Assembly (NCBI RefSeq): GCF_045207655.1
Contig: NZ_CP108784.1
Coordinates: forward strand, 5,828,001-5,892,000
Source of the DNA: Embleya sp045207655
GTDB taxonomy: Bacteria; Actinomycetota; Actinomycetes; Streptomycetales; Streptomycetaceae
Direction: 5' to 3'
DNA length: 64,000 nt
The notes under the pieces: model-generated
Told to the model about the DNA's origin: nothing
What the model saw: only the letters and a program-made list of their open reading frames with translations
Database searches by the model: none
Shown here: piece by piece, positions 1-8,347 of the stretch
Position numbering within the stretch: position 1 is the first letter of the stretch
How the letters are laid out: each line of letters begins with the position of its first letter
Made by a program: the position numbers and the translations under genes

Positions 1-884
1 GGGACATGCAGGGCGGCGGCGGGCTGCGGCGCAAGGCGGTGATCGGACAACTCAACGCGCTCACCGACCTGTTGCGCACCGAGCAGTCGGCCGCCGTCCG
101 GGCCCGGCTGCTCGGCCTGACCGCCGAACTCGCGTTGCTCGCCGGGTGGATGTCCTACGACACCGGCCTGCAACCGGGCGCGCAGAAGTACATGGTGCTC
201 GCGCTGCACGCCGCGAAGGAATGCGACGACGCGCCGTTCGGGGCCAATGTGCTCGGCGTGATGTCCCGGCAGATGATCCACTACGAGTTGCCCGAGGACG
301 CGCTGGAGTTGATCCACCTGGCCCAGTACGGCAGCCGGGACACCGGCGGAGCGGGGCTCCAGGCGATGTTGTGCGCGCTGGAGGGGCGTGCGTACGCCGC
401 GCTGGGCGACGCGGATCGATGTAGGCGCGCGCTGGGTCTGGCCGAACAGGCGCTGGCCGACAGCCGGCCCGGGACCGAGCCGGACTGGATCCGCTACTTC
501 GACCGGGCCGAACTGCTCGCCGAGAGCGGGCACGCGTATCGCGATCTCGCCTACACCCGGCCGGCCTTCGTGACCCCGGCCGGGGAGCGGCTGGGCGAGG
601 CCGTACGGCTGCTGCGGGGCACCGACGAGTTCGTCCGCAGCCTCGCGCTCGCCCGGGTGGGGCTGGCCACGGTGTTCCTGATCGAGAACGACCCGCCGGC
701 CGCGGTCGAGCAGGCCGGCGCGGCGCTGGAGATCGCCTCCCGGGTGCGCTCGGAGCGGTTGATCGTGCGGCTGCGGCGCACCGTCGAGGCGCTGGCCGGG
801 CGATTCCCGAGCGATCCCGCGGTGCGCGACCTGGCCGCCCGGGTGGCCCGCGAGCTGCCCGAGGCGCCGTTCCCCACCGCGTGA
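1..884 (+). CDS. nsdA: NsdA-like TPR regulator of differentiation (C-terminal part)
   Basis: The reading frame is already open at the left window edge (first full codon at base 3), so this is the C-terminal 293 residues of a longer protein; the N-terminal part that would carry a helix-turn-helix lies outside. What is visible is a run of Ala/Leu-rich helical hairpins typical of TPR-type regulatory modules. NsdA of Streptomyces is a cytoplasmic protein of about 500 residues that represses sporulation and antibiotic production. The assignment leans on context: from memory, nsdA directly precedes amtB-glnK-glnD in S. coelicolor, and that trio lies 14 kb further on here, separated by the peptide-transport block. 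Another TPR regulator of the same superfamily is the alternative. Confidence 0.65.
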   Translation, partial: DMQGGGGLRRKAVIGQLNALTDLLRTEQSAAVRARLLGLTAELALLAGWMSYDTGLQPGAQKYMVLALHAAKECDDAPFGANVLGVMSRQMIHYELPEDALELIHLAQYGSRDTGGAGLQAMLCALEGRAYAALGDADRCRRALGLAEQALADSRPGTEPDWIRYFDRAELLAESGHAYRDLAYTRPAFVTPAGERLGEAVRLLRGTDEFVRSLALARVGLATVFLIENDPPAAVEQAGAALEIASRVRSERLIVRLRRTVEALAGRFPSDPAVRDLAARVARELPEAPFPTA

Positions 885-891
885 CGCGCGT

Positions 892-924
892 CGGCCCCCG
901 TCCGCGCGAGGCGGACAGGGGCCG
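892..924. terminator. Hairpin between convergent genes
   Basis: Inverted repeat CGGCCCC ... GGGGCCG, extended inward by GTCCGC/GCGGAC, placed between the convergent ends of the NsdA-like gene and the first binding-protein gene. There is no U-tract, as is usual in this GC-rich group. Confidence 0.6.
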
Positions 925-942
925 AACGGCGTTGAGGCGGGA

Positions 943-2532
943 CTACTTCAGCCCGACCCGGTCCATGAAGAAGACGCCGGTGTTGTACTGCACGACACCG
1001 GTGACCTTCTTGTTGAACAGGACCCCGATCGAGGACTCGGCATACGTCCACACCGGCAGGTCGGCGGACATCGCCTTCTGCAGGTCCGAGTAGGCCTTCT
1101 TGCGGATGGTCGGGTCGGTCGAGTTGCGGCCGGTGACCAGGGCCGCGTCCACCGCCGGGTTGTTCCAGCCGATGAAGTTGGTCGGGCTCTTGGAGAACCA
1201 GTTGTTGAAGGCCAGCGGCTCGGGGTCGACCAGCCACTGCTGGAAGAGCATCGCCTGGAAGTCGCGGCGGAACGCGTACTTCTCGATGTAGGCGCCGATC
1301 TCCAGCGGTTCCAGCTTCATCGAGACGTTCTTGTACTCGGCGAGCTGGGTCTGCATCCACTCGGCGACCTTGACCGAGGACGGGTTCTGCGGCAACAGGT
1401 AACTGAACTCGACCTTCTTGCCGTCGCGTTCGAGCTCGTCGAAGAGCTGCTTGGCCTTGGCCTTGTCGGGCGCGGCCTGCGCGCTCGCCGCGTCGTAGAA
1501 CGGCGACTTCTGGGCGAAGTAGCCCTTCGCCGGCACGTAGCCGTTGGCGAGGGTCTTGGGGATGCCGGCCGGGTCCAGGGCGAGGGTGATCGCCTGCCGT
1601 GCCCGCGGGTCGTCGAACGGCGGCTTGGTCATGTTGAACTGGATCATCTGGCCGCCGTCGACCGAGCGCTGGACGACGCCGATCGCCTTCTCCGCCTGCG
1701 CGATGGTGGCGTTGTCGGAGCTCAGGAAGATGTCCGCGCCGCCGCTGTTGACGGTGTTGTACTGCTGCTTGACGTCCGGCACGTTCTTGATGGTCAGCTT
1801 GTCCAGCTTGGGCAGACCCTTGTCCTTCTGCCAGTAGTTCTCGTTCTTGACGTAGACCTGCTGGCTGCCGCGGGTCCAGCTCTCCAGCTTGAACGGGCCG
1901 GCGCCGACCGGCTTGTTGCGGTACTCGTCCGGACCCTTGGCCAGCGACGCGGGCGACGCGATGTAGGTCAGGTCGATCGCGATCGCGCGGTCGAGGTTGG
2001 CGTTCGGCATGCCCAGCGGGGTGATCTCCAGCGTGGTCTCGTCGACCACCTTGCTGGTCAGCCCGGCGGCTATCTGGCGGTGCTGGGACTGGGTCTCCGC
2101 CTTCGCGTGCATGTCCCAGTTGAACTTGACCGCCTCGGCGTTCAACGGCGTGTTGTCGGAGAACACGACCCCCGGCCGGAGCTTGAGCTGCCAGGTCTTG
2201 CCGTTGTCCGAGGTGGCCAGGCTCGCACCGAGGTGCGGCTTGACCGAGTTGTCCGCCGCGTCGATGTAGAACAGCGGGTCGTACAGTGCCGCCAGGCGCG
2301 GCTCGTCCGCCACCGCGACGGACGCGGCCTTGAACGGGTCGAGCGAGGCGGAGTCCTGGACGGCCAGCATGGTCATGCTGCCGCCGGACTTGGCCTCGCC
2401 CTGGACGGTCGACTGTTTGCCGCCCGAGGAGCCGGAGTCGTCCGATCCGCCACACGCGGTGGCCGTGATACCGAGGACCACCATCATCGAGACGAGAGCC
2501 GTGCGACGTGCGGTCGTGCGTCGTGCAGACAA
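943..2532 (-). CDS. Peptide ABC transporter substrate-binding lipoprotein 1 (SBP_bac_5)
   Basis: Family 5 extracellular solute-binding protein, expected to capture oligopeptides or similar solutes at the outer membrane face and deliver them to a Dpp/Opp permease. I place the start at TTG 2532 (529 residues): a GGAGG lies 11 bases upstream and the product has a short Arg-rich n-region, a hydrophobic core and a cysteine in TATAC, a slightly weak lipobox. An upstream frame to 2625 exists but gives a long leader without signal-peptide character. The family core GAGPFKLESW and a C-terminal FMDRVGLK are visible. It is closest to binding protein 2 (shared GAGPF, DVKQQ and MDRVGLK segments). It is last of five paralogues in tandem, separated from the next by hairpins, so probably its own transcript. 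Confidence 0.9.
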   Translation of the reverse strand: MSARRTTARRTALVSMMVVLGITATACGGSDDSGSSGGKQSTVQGEAKSGGSMTMLAVQDSASLDPFKAASVAVADEPRLAALYDPLFYIDAADNSVKPHLGASLATSDNGKTWQLKLRPGVVFSDNTPLNAEAVKFNWDMHAKAETQSQHRQIAAGLTSKVVDETTLEITPLGMPNANLDRAIAIDLTYIASPASLAKGPDEYRNKPVGAGPFKLESWTRGSQQVYVKNENYWQKDKGLPKLDKLTIKNVPDVKQQYNTVNSGGADIFLSSDNATIAQAEKAIGVVQRSVDGGQMIQFNMTKPPFDDPRARQAITLALDPAGIPKTLANGYVPAKGYFAQKSPFYDAASAQAAPDKAKAKQLFDELERDGKKVEFSYLLPQNPSSVKVAEWMQTQLAEYKNVSMKLEPLEIGAYIEKYAFRRDFQAMLFQQWLVDPEPLAFNNWFSKSPTNFIGWNNPAVDAALVTGRNSTDPTIRKKAYSDLQKAMSADLPVWTYAESSIGVLFNKKVTGVVQYNTGVFFMDRVGLK

Positions 2533-2835
2533 CGTTCTTGCCACCTCCGCCGGGAACAACACAAGTGGTGCCGGGAGCCATGAGCTGTGGAGCGGGCACT
2601 GCCGTATCGGTACTGCGTGCGGCACACCGTAGGTCCACTCGGCGCAACTTGCACGACCTGTAAGCCGATCTGTTACATCGTTACAGACAGTTGTCGAATC
2701 GTGTCGGGAGACCGGACTTTCCCGGCCTCCCGGAGGTGGCCGGGAAGCCCGCTCGCGGATCGCGAACGGGCCTCCCGGACACCCGAGGTGACGGTGCGTC
2801 GGATCAGCCGGAGGTGATCCGGGACCGGCGTTCGG
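2533..2835. other. Intergenic region with terminator hairpins and a candidate operator
   Basis: 303 bases between binding-protein genes 2 and 1. It holds two adjacent hairpins just downstream of gene 2 (2719-2746 and 2747-2771) and, nearer gene 1, an AT-richer stretch with a near-perfect 19-base palindrome (2669-2687, arms TCTGT/ACAGA) also readable as a direct repeat GTTAC-ATC-GTTAC. The latter sits where a promoter or operator of gene 1 is expected. No gene seen. Confidence 0.5.
2719..2771 (-). terminator. Double hairpin downstream of binding-protein gene 2
   Basis: TTCCCGGCC (2719-2727) pairs with GGCCGGGAA (2738-2746). Immediately beside it GCCCGCTCGCG (2747-2757) pairs with CGCGAACGGGC (2761-2771) with one mismatch. 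Together they should end the minus-strand transcript of gene 2 before gene 1. Confidence 0.6.
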
Positions 2836-4422
2836 CTACTTCAGGCCGACCCGGTCCATCAGCATGCCACCGTCCTGCACACCCACCACACCCACGGCCC
2901 TGGGGCCGGAGATGATGTTGGTGACCGCCTCCTGGTAGGCGAGCATCGGCAGGTCCTTGACGAGCACCTTCTGCAGGTCGGAGTAGGCGGCCTTGCGCGC
3001 CGCCTCGTCGGTGGTGGAGCGGCCCTTGATCAGCGCCGCGTCCGCCTCGGGGCTCTTGTACCCGGTGAAGTTCAACGGGGTCTGCGAGAACAGGCTGTTG
3101 AACAGCACCGGTTCCGGGTCGCTGGACCAGATCTGGTAGAGCGCCGCGGTGTAGTTCTTCTGCACCGTCAGGCGCAGGTAGTAGCTGGCCACCTCGGCCT
3201 TGTCGAGCTTGACCTCGACGTTCTTGAAGGCGTTGAGCGCGGTCATGGTGTACTCGGAGGTCGCGTTGGAGGTCGGGTTCTCCGGGACCAGGTAGTTGAA
3301 CTTGACCGGCTTGCCCTCGGCCGCGAGTTCGTCGAAGAGCTTCTGCGCCTCGACCTTGTTCGGACTCGGCTGCGCGGCGGTGGCGTCGGTGAAGGTCTTG
3401 CCGCTGTGGAAGATGCTCTTGGCCGGGGTCGCCGTGCCCGCGTACATCTTCTGGTTCAGGTCGGCCGGGTCGAGCGCGAGCGCGACCGCACGACGCGCGC
3501 GAGCGTCGTCGAACGGCGCCGTCGAGGTGTTGAAGACGATCATCTGGCCGCCGTCGAGGGTGAACGGCGTGACGCCCAGGCCCCCTTCCTGCGCGGCCTT
3601 GGTCTTCTGCGGGTCGATGGTGAAGGTGATGTCCGCGCCACCGGCCTTGATCGTGTCGACCTGCTGCTTGACGTCGTTGACCACCTTGATGGTCAGCGTG
3701 TCCAGGTAGGGCTTGTCCGGTCCCTGCCAGTAGTTCGGGTTCTTCTCGAACACCATCTGGCTGTCCCGGGTCCAGGTCTTGAGGACGAACGGACCTGCGC
3801 CGACCGGCTTTTCGCCCTTGGGGTCGGCCGCGTACTGCTTGGGCGACTCGATGTAGGACAGCTCCGAGGCCACCGTGCGGTCGAAGTTCGCGTTCAGCAT
3901 CGGCAGGGTGATCCTGAGCGTCAGCGGGTCGGCCACCTCCAGCCCCAGGCCGCTCGCGGCCGGGCGGTGCTGGCTGAGCACCTCCGGCTTGGCGTGCATC
4001 TCCCAGTTGAACTTGACCGCGGCGGCGTCCAGCGGGGTGCCGTCGCTGAACTTGACGTTCGGCTTGACCTTGAGCGTCCAGACCTTGCCGCCGTCGTCGC
4101 TCTTGAGGCTCTCGCCGATCTGCGGGACCACCTTGTTCTGCGTGTTGTCCACGTAGAACAGCGCGTCGTAGACGGCGAGCATGCGGTTGAGGTCGGTGAC
4201 CGCCGCGTAGGACGCGTTGAACGGCGTCATGCTGCGCGCGTCGGACACGGTGAGCAGGGTCAGATTGCCGCCCTTCTTGGCGCCCGCGGACGCGTTCGGG
4301 TCCGCCTTGCCGCCGGCGGCGTCGTCCCCGCCGCCACACGCGGCGAGGGTCAGGGCGAGTGCGGAAACGCCGGCGATGGCCGCCGCGCGCTTTCGTGCGT
4401 TGTTGCCGAGGTTGCTGCTCAT
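2836..4422 (-). CDS. Peptide ABC transporter substrate-binding lipoprotein 2 (SBP_bac_5)
   Basis: 528-residue solute-binding lipoprotein. Start ATG 4422 is supported by GGAGGAG four bases upstream and by a clean signal peptide with lipobox LAAC near residue 29, followed by a Gly/Asp linker. The mature part shows the family 5 landmarks: GAGPFVLKTW, NPNYWQ, and ALALDP of the second lobe, ending LMDRVGLK. It is probably anchored outside the membrane and serves the single Dpp-type permease encoded further upstream on this strand. Its sequence is nearer to protein 1 than to 3-5. The substrate cannot be told from sequence. Confidence 0.92.
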   Translation of the reverse strand: MSSNLGNNARKRAAAIAGVSALALTLAACGGGDDAAGGKADPNASAGAKKGGNLTLLTVSDARSMTPFNASYAAVTDLNRMLAVYDALFYVDNTQNKVVPQIGESLKSDDGGKVWTLKVKPNVKFSDGTPLDAAAVKFNWEMHAKPEVLSQHRPAASGLGLEVADPLTLRITLPMLNANFDRTVASELSYIESPKQYAADPKGEKPVGAGPFVLKTWTRDSQMVFEKNPNYWQGPDKPYLDTLTIKVVNDVKQQVDTIKAGGADITFTIDPQKTKAAQEGGLGVTPFTLDGGQMIVFNTSTAPFDDARARRAVALALDPADLNQKMYAGTATPAKSIFHSGKTFTDATAAQPSPNKVEAQKLFDELAAEGKPVKFNYLVPENPTSNATSEYTMTALNAFKNVEVKLDKAEVASYYLRLTVQKNYTAALYQIWSSDPEPVLFNSLFSQTPLNFTGYKSPEADAALIKGRSTTDEAARKAAYSDLQKVLVKDLPMLAYQEAVTNIISGPRAVGVVGVQDGGMLMDRVGLK

Positions 4423-4450
4423 GTGACTCCTCCGTTGTCACAAGGCACAT

Positions 4451-4470
4451 CCGATCCCCGTTCGGATCGG
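4451..4470. repeat. Small inverted repeat upstream of binding-protein gene 2
   Basis: CCGATCC, six-base loop, GGATCGG. It lies between the start of gene 2 and the end of gene 3 on the minus strand; it could be a weak terminator of gene 3 or an operator of gene 2. Confidence 0.35.
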
Positions 4471-4570
4471 GTGTGATGGTGCGGTGGTGCACGGCCGGGT
4501 GGTGTGCGCGACGCCGAGAACACCGGATCGCGCCGGCCACCCGGCCGGGTCTGTGGGGGTCAGCCGCTCA

Positions 4571-6175
4571 TCAGCGCCGCCCGATGGCGTCGAAGTGGAT
4601 CAGGCCGTCGTTGAACAACTGGATCCCGACCAGGTCGGCCCGGTGTACCGCGCCGATGACCGCCGACGAGTAGACCCAGAACGGCAGATCGCGATTGACC
4701 TGGTTCTGCAACCGGGTGTAGGCGTCCCGCCGCGAGGACGCGTCGGTGGATCGCCGACCGTCCTCCAGGGCGGCGTCCACGACGTCGTTCGCGTAGCCGG
4801 TGATGTTGCTCAAACCGGCCTTGCTGTACAGGAATTGATAGATCGTCGGCTCGACGTCGTCGGCCCAGAGCTGACATACGGTGGCGTCGAAGTCGCTGCC
4901 CGCCAACCGGGTCACCAGCGAGGCCATGTCGGTGACCTCGACGATCACGGTGACGCCCGGATAGCCCTCCAGGGTCTGCCGGATGTACTCGGCGGTGCCG
5001 CGCATCTTGACGTTGTCGGGCACCAGGTAGCGGAAGACGAACGGTTTCTTCCCGTTGTTGGTGAGCTGTGCGAACAGCGCGCGGGCCTCGTCGGGTCGAT
5101 TCTCCGGCGCGGCCAGGTTGACGTTCGCCAGCGGCGACGTGGCGTCGAAGATGCCGCGCGCCGATTCGCCCCGGCCGCCGTAGAAACGCCGGTTGATCTC
5201 GGCGCTGCTGAGCGCCAGCGCCACCGCCCGGCGGGCGGCCGGATCCTGGAAGACCCCCTTGCGCACGTTGAAGGCGACCATCAGTCCGCCGTTGAGACGG
5301 GCGTCCTCGGCGACCAGTCCGTCCGCGCGGGCCTGCGCCACACTCTGCGGATCGATGGTCAGGGTGAGGTCGGCCCGCTTCGCCCGGATCGACTTGTTCG
5401 CGCCCTCGACGTCCTTGTCCACCCGGAAGACCACCTCGTCGAGGTAGGGCCGATTCCGTTGCCAGTACTGGGGATTGCGCTCCAGCCGCAGCTCCTTGCC
5501 CGGCTCCCAGCTCTTCACCTTGAACGGGCCGGCGCCCACCGGCGCGTGCTTGAGCTCGTAGCGGCCGTCGGCGGTGGCGACCAGGCGTCGGGGCGCGACG
5601 AAGGAGAGGTTGCGCGCGATGGTGTGGTCGAAGTTGGCGTTCGAGGAGGGCAGTTCGATCCGCAACTGGAGCGTGGAGACCTCGGTCAGCAGCACCCCGC
5701 GCAGCGGACCGCCGACCAGCGAGCGCACCGCGGGGTCGCGGTGCGCCTCCCAGTTCGCCTTGACCGTGCCGGCGTCGAGCGAACTGCCGTCGCTGAAGCG
5801 CACGTCCGGACGCAGGGTCAGGGTCCAGATCCGCGCGCTCTGGTCGGAGACCAGCGATTCGGCCAGCTTGGGGCGCACCCCGCCTGTGCTCGGATCGGTC
5901 CACACCAGGACGTCGTACAGCGCGGCCAACCGGTTCGAGTCGGCGACGCTGGAGTAGGAGGCGGTGAACGGGTCGAGGCCGCGCTCCTCGCCGGGCATCA
6001 GGATGGTGACCGAACCGCCGTGCTCGGGCTCACCGGAGGAACTCCCGGAGTCGGAGGAGTCCAGACCGCAGCCCGCCGTCGCCAGCACCGTCGCCGCCGC
6101 GAGAGCGAGGGCGAGTCGGCGGCGCAGGCCGCGGCACGGTGGTCGTCGCAAGGGTGTCTTCGGGTGGGTTACCAC
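4571..6175 (-). CDS. Peptide ABC transporter substrate-binding lipoprotein 3 (SBP_bac_5)
   Basis: 534-residue solute-binding lipoprotein with an Arg-rich n-region (LRRRLALAL), hydrophobic core and lipobox TAGC at about residue 35, followed by a Ser/Asp linker. GTG 6175 is used; the ribosome site is weak (GTAGG), and an internal start is possible because the first 15 residues are not needed for export. The core GAGPFKVKSW, NPQYWQ and TLTIDPQ match proteins 2 and 4. The C-terminus HFDAIGRR is the local version of the DRIG ending seen in the other copies. Role as for its neighbours: an alternative specificity subunit for the shared permease. Confidence 0.9.
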   Translation of the reverse strand: MVTHPKTPLRRPPCRGLRRRLALALAAATVLATAGCGLDSSDSGSSSGEPEHGGSVTILMPGEERGLDPFTASYSSVADSNRLAALYDVLVWTDPSTGGVRPKLAESLVSDQSARIWTLTLRPDVRFSDGSSLDAGTVKANWEAHRDPAVRSLVGGPLRGVLLTEVSTLQLRIELPSSNANFDHTIARNLSFVAPRRLVATADGRYELKHAPVGAGPFKVKSWEPGKELRLERNPQYWQRNRPYLDEVVFRVDKDVEGANKSIRAKRADLTLTIDPQSVAQARADGLVAEDARLNGGLMVAFNVRKGVFQDPAARRAVALALSSAEINRRFYGGRGESARGIFDATSPLANVNLAAPENRPDEARALFAQLTNNGKKPFVFRYLVPDNVKMRGTAEYIRQTLEGYPGVTVIVEVTDMASLVTRLAGSDFDATVCQLWADDVEPTIYQFLYSKAGLSNITGYANDVVDAALEDGRRSTDASSRRDAYTRLQNQVNRDLPFWVYSSAVIGAVHRADLVGIQLFNDGLIHFDAIGRR

Positions 6176-6349
6176 TGCCGGCCTACCTACCTATCACTGT
6201 GGGGTTCGAACGTGCCTCGTGCGTCGGTGCAGTCGTGCAGTCGTTCCGGAAGTGCGGTAGCGCTGTGGTGCGGCGGCTCGCGCCCGACTCGGGGCGGAAC
6301 CGGGTGCGTCCGCGTGGCGGGCGTGATCGGGCCCGGGGGTACGGAGGGA

Positions 6350-6383
6350 CGTCCCGCCCGGGCACACGGGCCCGGGCGGGACG
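6350..6383 (-). terminator. Hairpin downstream of binding-protein gene 4
   Basis: CGTCCCGCCCGGG (6350-6362) and CCCGGGCGGGACG (6371-6383) form a perfect 13-bp stem with an 8-base loop, directly after the stop of gene 4 on the minus strand. It separates the transcripts of genes 4 and 3. Confidence 0.75.
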
Positions 6384-6393
6384 GGTGGATCCA

Positions 6394-8031
6394 CTAGCCG
6401 GTGGTGCCGATCCGGTCCCACAGGATGGCGCCGTCGTTGGCCAACTGGATGCCGGTGATCCTGGGGCTGTAGACCGCGGCGGTGACCGCTTCCTGGTAGA
6501 CCCAGAACGGCATGTCCTTGTTCACCTGCAGCTGTACACGCGTGTACGCGTCGCGTCGCTGGGCGGGGTCGGTCGTCCTGCGCGCGTCCTCGAGCGCGGT
6601 GTCGACCGCCTGGTTCTCGTAATTGCTGTTGTTCGGCATGCTCTTGCTGTGCAGCAGATCGTAGATGCCCGGCTCCGGGTCGTCGATCCATTGCTGACCG
6701 AGAGCGGCGGCCCACTCCGTGTTGCCGCTGCGGACGGTCTTGACGTAGGTCGCGATGTCGACGACCTTGACCTCCATCTCGACGCCGGGGTAGGTGTTCA
6801 GGACCTGCTTCATGTACTCGGCGACCCGGATCGACGCGGGGGCCTGCGGCACCCAGTAGGTGAACTTGAGCGGCTTGGTGCCGCCCGCCGTCACGTCCTC
6901 GAAGAGCTCCTTGGCCCGCTTCGGGTCGTTCTCCGAGGCCGCGAGTTGGATGTTGGCCACGGGGGAGGACGCCGCGAAGATGCCCTTGGCGGGCGTACCC
7001 TTGCCGCCGAAGAACTTCTGGTTGATGTCGATCCCGTTGAACGCGTAGACGAACGCGCGGCGGGCCCGCAGATCCTTGAACGGCGCGACGTTGAGGTTGA
7101 ACACGACCATCTGGCCGCCGTTCAGCCCGATCCGCGTCACGCCCAGCTTCTTCTCCTCGGCCTGTGCCGTGGCGAGCGGGTCCACCGCGACGGTCAGGTC
7201 GGTCTTGCCCTCGTCGACCGCGGTCACCGAGTGGTTGACGTCGGTGTCCACCGTGATGGTCAGGTTGTCCAGGTGCGGCAGACCCTTGTCGAGTTGCCAG
7301 TAGTCGGGGTTTCGGGTGTAGGTCTGCTTGACCCCGCGCTCCCACTTCACCAGCTTGTACGGACCCGCGCCGACCGGCTTGTCACCGATTCCGGTGGGAC
7401 TGGCCCGAAGCGCGGTGGGCGAGGCGATGTAGGCGAGGTTGCGCGTCACCAGGTGGTCGAAGTTCGCGTTCTCGGTGACCAGCTTGATGTCGAGGGTGAG
7501 CGGGTCGCTGACGGCGAGCGAGAGGATCGCACTCGCCGCGCCGCGCTGGAAGGAACCGACCTTGGGGTCCTTGTGGCGGTCCCAGTTGAACCGGACGGCC
7601 TCGGCGTCGAACACCGTGCCGTCGCTGAACTTCACGTTGGGCTTGAGCTTGAGTCGCCACGTGTCGGCCTTGGGGCCGTTGATCGCCAACGACTCGGCGA
7701 CCTGCGGGCGCACACTGCCGGTGGTGGGGTCCGCCCACACCAGCGAGTCGTAGAGCGCCTGCATGCGACTGCCGTCGGCGACGTTGACGTACGACGTGGA
7801 GAAGGGGTCCAGGCTGGTGGAGTCGCCCGGGAGGCTCATCGTGAGCGAGCCGCCCTGCTTGGGCGTGCCCGCGGCCGACGGTTTGGTCTCGTCGTCGCCC
7901 CCGCAACCGGCGAGGACGGTGGCCAGTGCGGTCGCGACGACCAACACGGTTATTCGGCGCCGGGGACGGGGACGGCGTGTGGATCGAAGGGACAACGGGG
8001 AAGTACGAGTCACTGCAGGGCCAACCTTCAC
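6394..8031 (-). CDS. Peptide ABC transporter substrate-binding lipoprotein 4 (SBP_bac_5)
   Basis: 545-residue (or slightly shorter) solute-binding lipoprotein. The signal peptide has an RRPRPRRR n-region and lipobox LAGC. GTG 8031 is the outermost start; GTG 8013, which follows GAAGG by 11 bases, would also keep the whole signal peptide. Family landmarks: TSLDPFSTSY after the linker, GAGPYKLVKW, NPDYWQ, ending LWDRIGTTG. It shares most motifs with proteins 3 and 5. Flanking hairpins suggest a separate transcription unit, so its level can differ from the other binding proteins although all would feed one permease. Confidence 0.9.
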   Translation of the reverse strand: MKVGPAVTRTSPLSLRSTRRPRPRRRITVLVVATALATVLAGCGGDDETKPSAAGTPKQGGSLTMSLPGDSTSLDPFSTSYVNVADGSRMQALYDSLVWADPTTGSVRPQVAESLAINGPKADTWRLKLKPNVKFSDGTVFDAEAVRFNWDRHKDPKVGSFQRGAASAILSLAVSDPLTLDIKLVTENANFDHLVTRNLAYIASPTALRASPTGIGDKPVGAGPYKLVKWERGVKQTYTRNPDYWQLDKGLPHLDNLTITVDTDVNHSVTAVDEGKTDLTVAVDPLATAQAEEKKLGVTRIGLNGGQMVVFNLNVAPFKDLRARRAFVYAFNGIDINQKFFGGKGTPAKGIFAASSPVANIQLAASENDPKRAKELFEDVTAGGTKPLKFTYWVPQAPASIRVAEYMKQVLNTYPGVEMEVKVVDIATYVKTVRSGNTEWAAALGQQWIDDPEPGIYDLLHSKSMPNNSNYENQAVDTALEDARRTTDPAQRRDAYTRVQLQVNKDMPFWVYQEAVTAAVYSPRITGIQLANDGAILWDRIGTTG

Positions 8032-8343
8032 CTGACGGACCGCCCGGGCTTCCGTGGCCGGGCGGCGGACGTGCTTGGTGCCGGGTACGTCGGCCGACTC
8101 GGGGGGAGAGGGCGACGGCGCCCCGGGTGGAGCATGGTGGTGCGTCCGTGCGGCTGTGCTGTCGTGCGGTGGTGCGTGCTACTCGGGTGTCTGCGGCCCG
8201 GAGTCGAGACACGTGAAGGCCGGGAATCACGAAGGTGATTCCCGGCCTCCACGAACCGACTGGTAAGGGTGCCGTCCCTTTCTACTGCCTTCCGGCGATC
8301 TGGTCCATCAAGATCGGGTCACTGTTGTACTTCTGATGACCAG
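8032..8343. other. Intergenic region with terminator and gene relic
   Basis: 312 bases between binding-protein genes 5 and 4. It contains the strong hairpin 8217-8248 and, between that hairpin and the stop of gene 5, a relic of another binding-protein 3' end (8282-8347). The part next to gene 4 (8032-8216) shows no recognisable promoter boxes and no gene. Confidence 0.6.
8217..8248 (-). terminator. Hairpin downstream of binding-protein gene 5 and its relic
   Basis: AGGCCGGGAATCAC and GTGATTCCCGGCCT form a perfect 14-bp stem with the 4-base loop GAAG. It lies beyond the relic on the minus strand, so it may be the original terminator of the lost sixth gene. Confidence 0.75.
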
Positions 8344-8347
8344 TCAG
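8282..8347 (-). pseudogene. Relic of a sixth binding-protein gene (C-terminal 21 codons)
   Basis: Reading the minus strand from 8347 to the TAG at 8284-8282 gives GLTGHQKYNSDPILMDQIAG then RQ and a stop. This aligns position by position with the last residues of the intact neighbours (gene 5: GVTGVQLCNDGIFLFDRIGK; gene 1: KVTGVVQYNTGVFFMDRVGL). It is in a different frame from gene 5, overlaps its last codons, and has no start or ribosome site. It is best read as the 3' scar of a deleted paralogue, left by unequal recombination inside the tandem array. Confidence 0.6.

Noticed and set aside
551..2647. A 698-codon minus-strand frame over binding-protein gene 1
   Set aside because: Shadow of the correct frame; no signal peptide or family motif, and it overlaps the NsdA-like gene.
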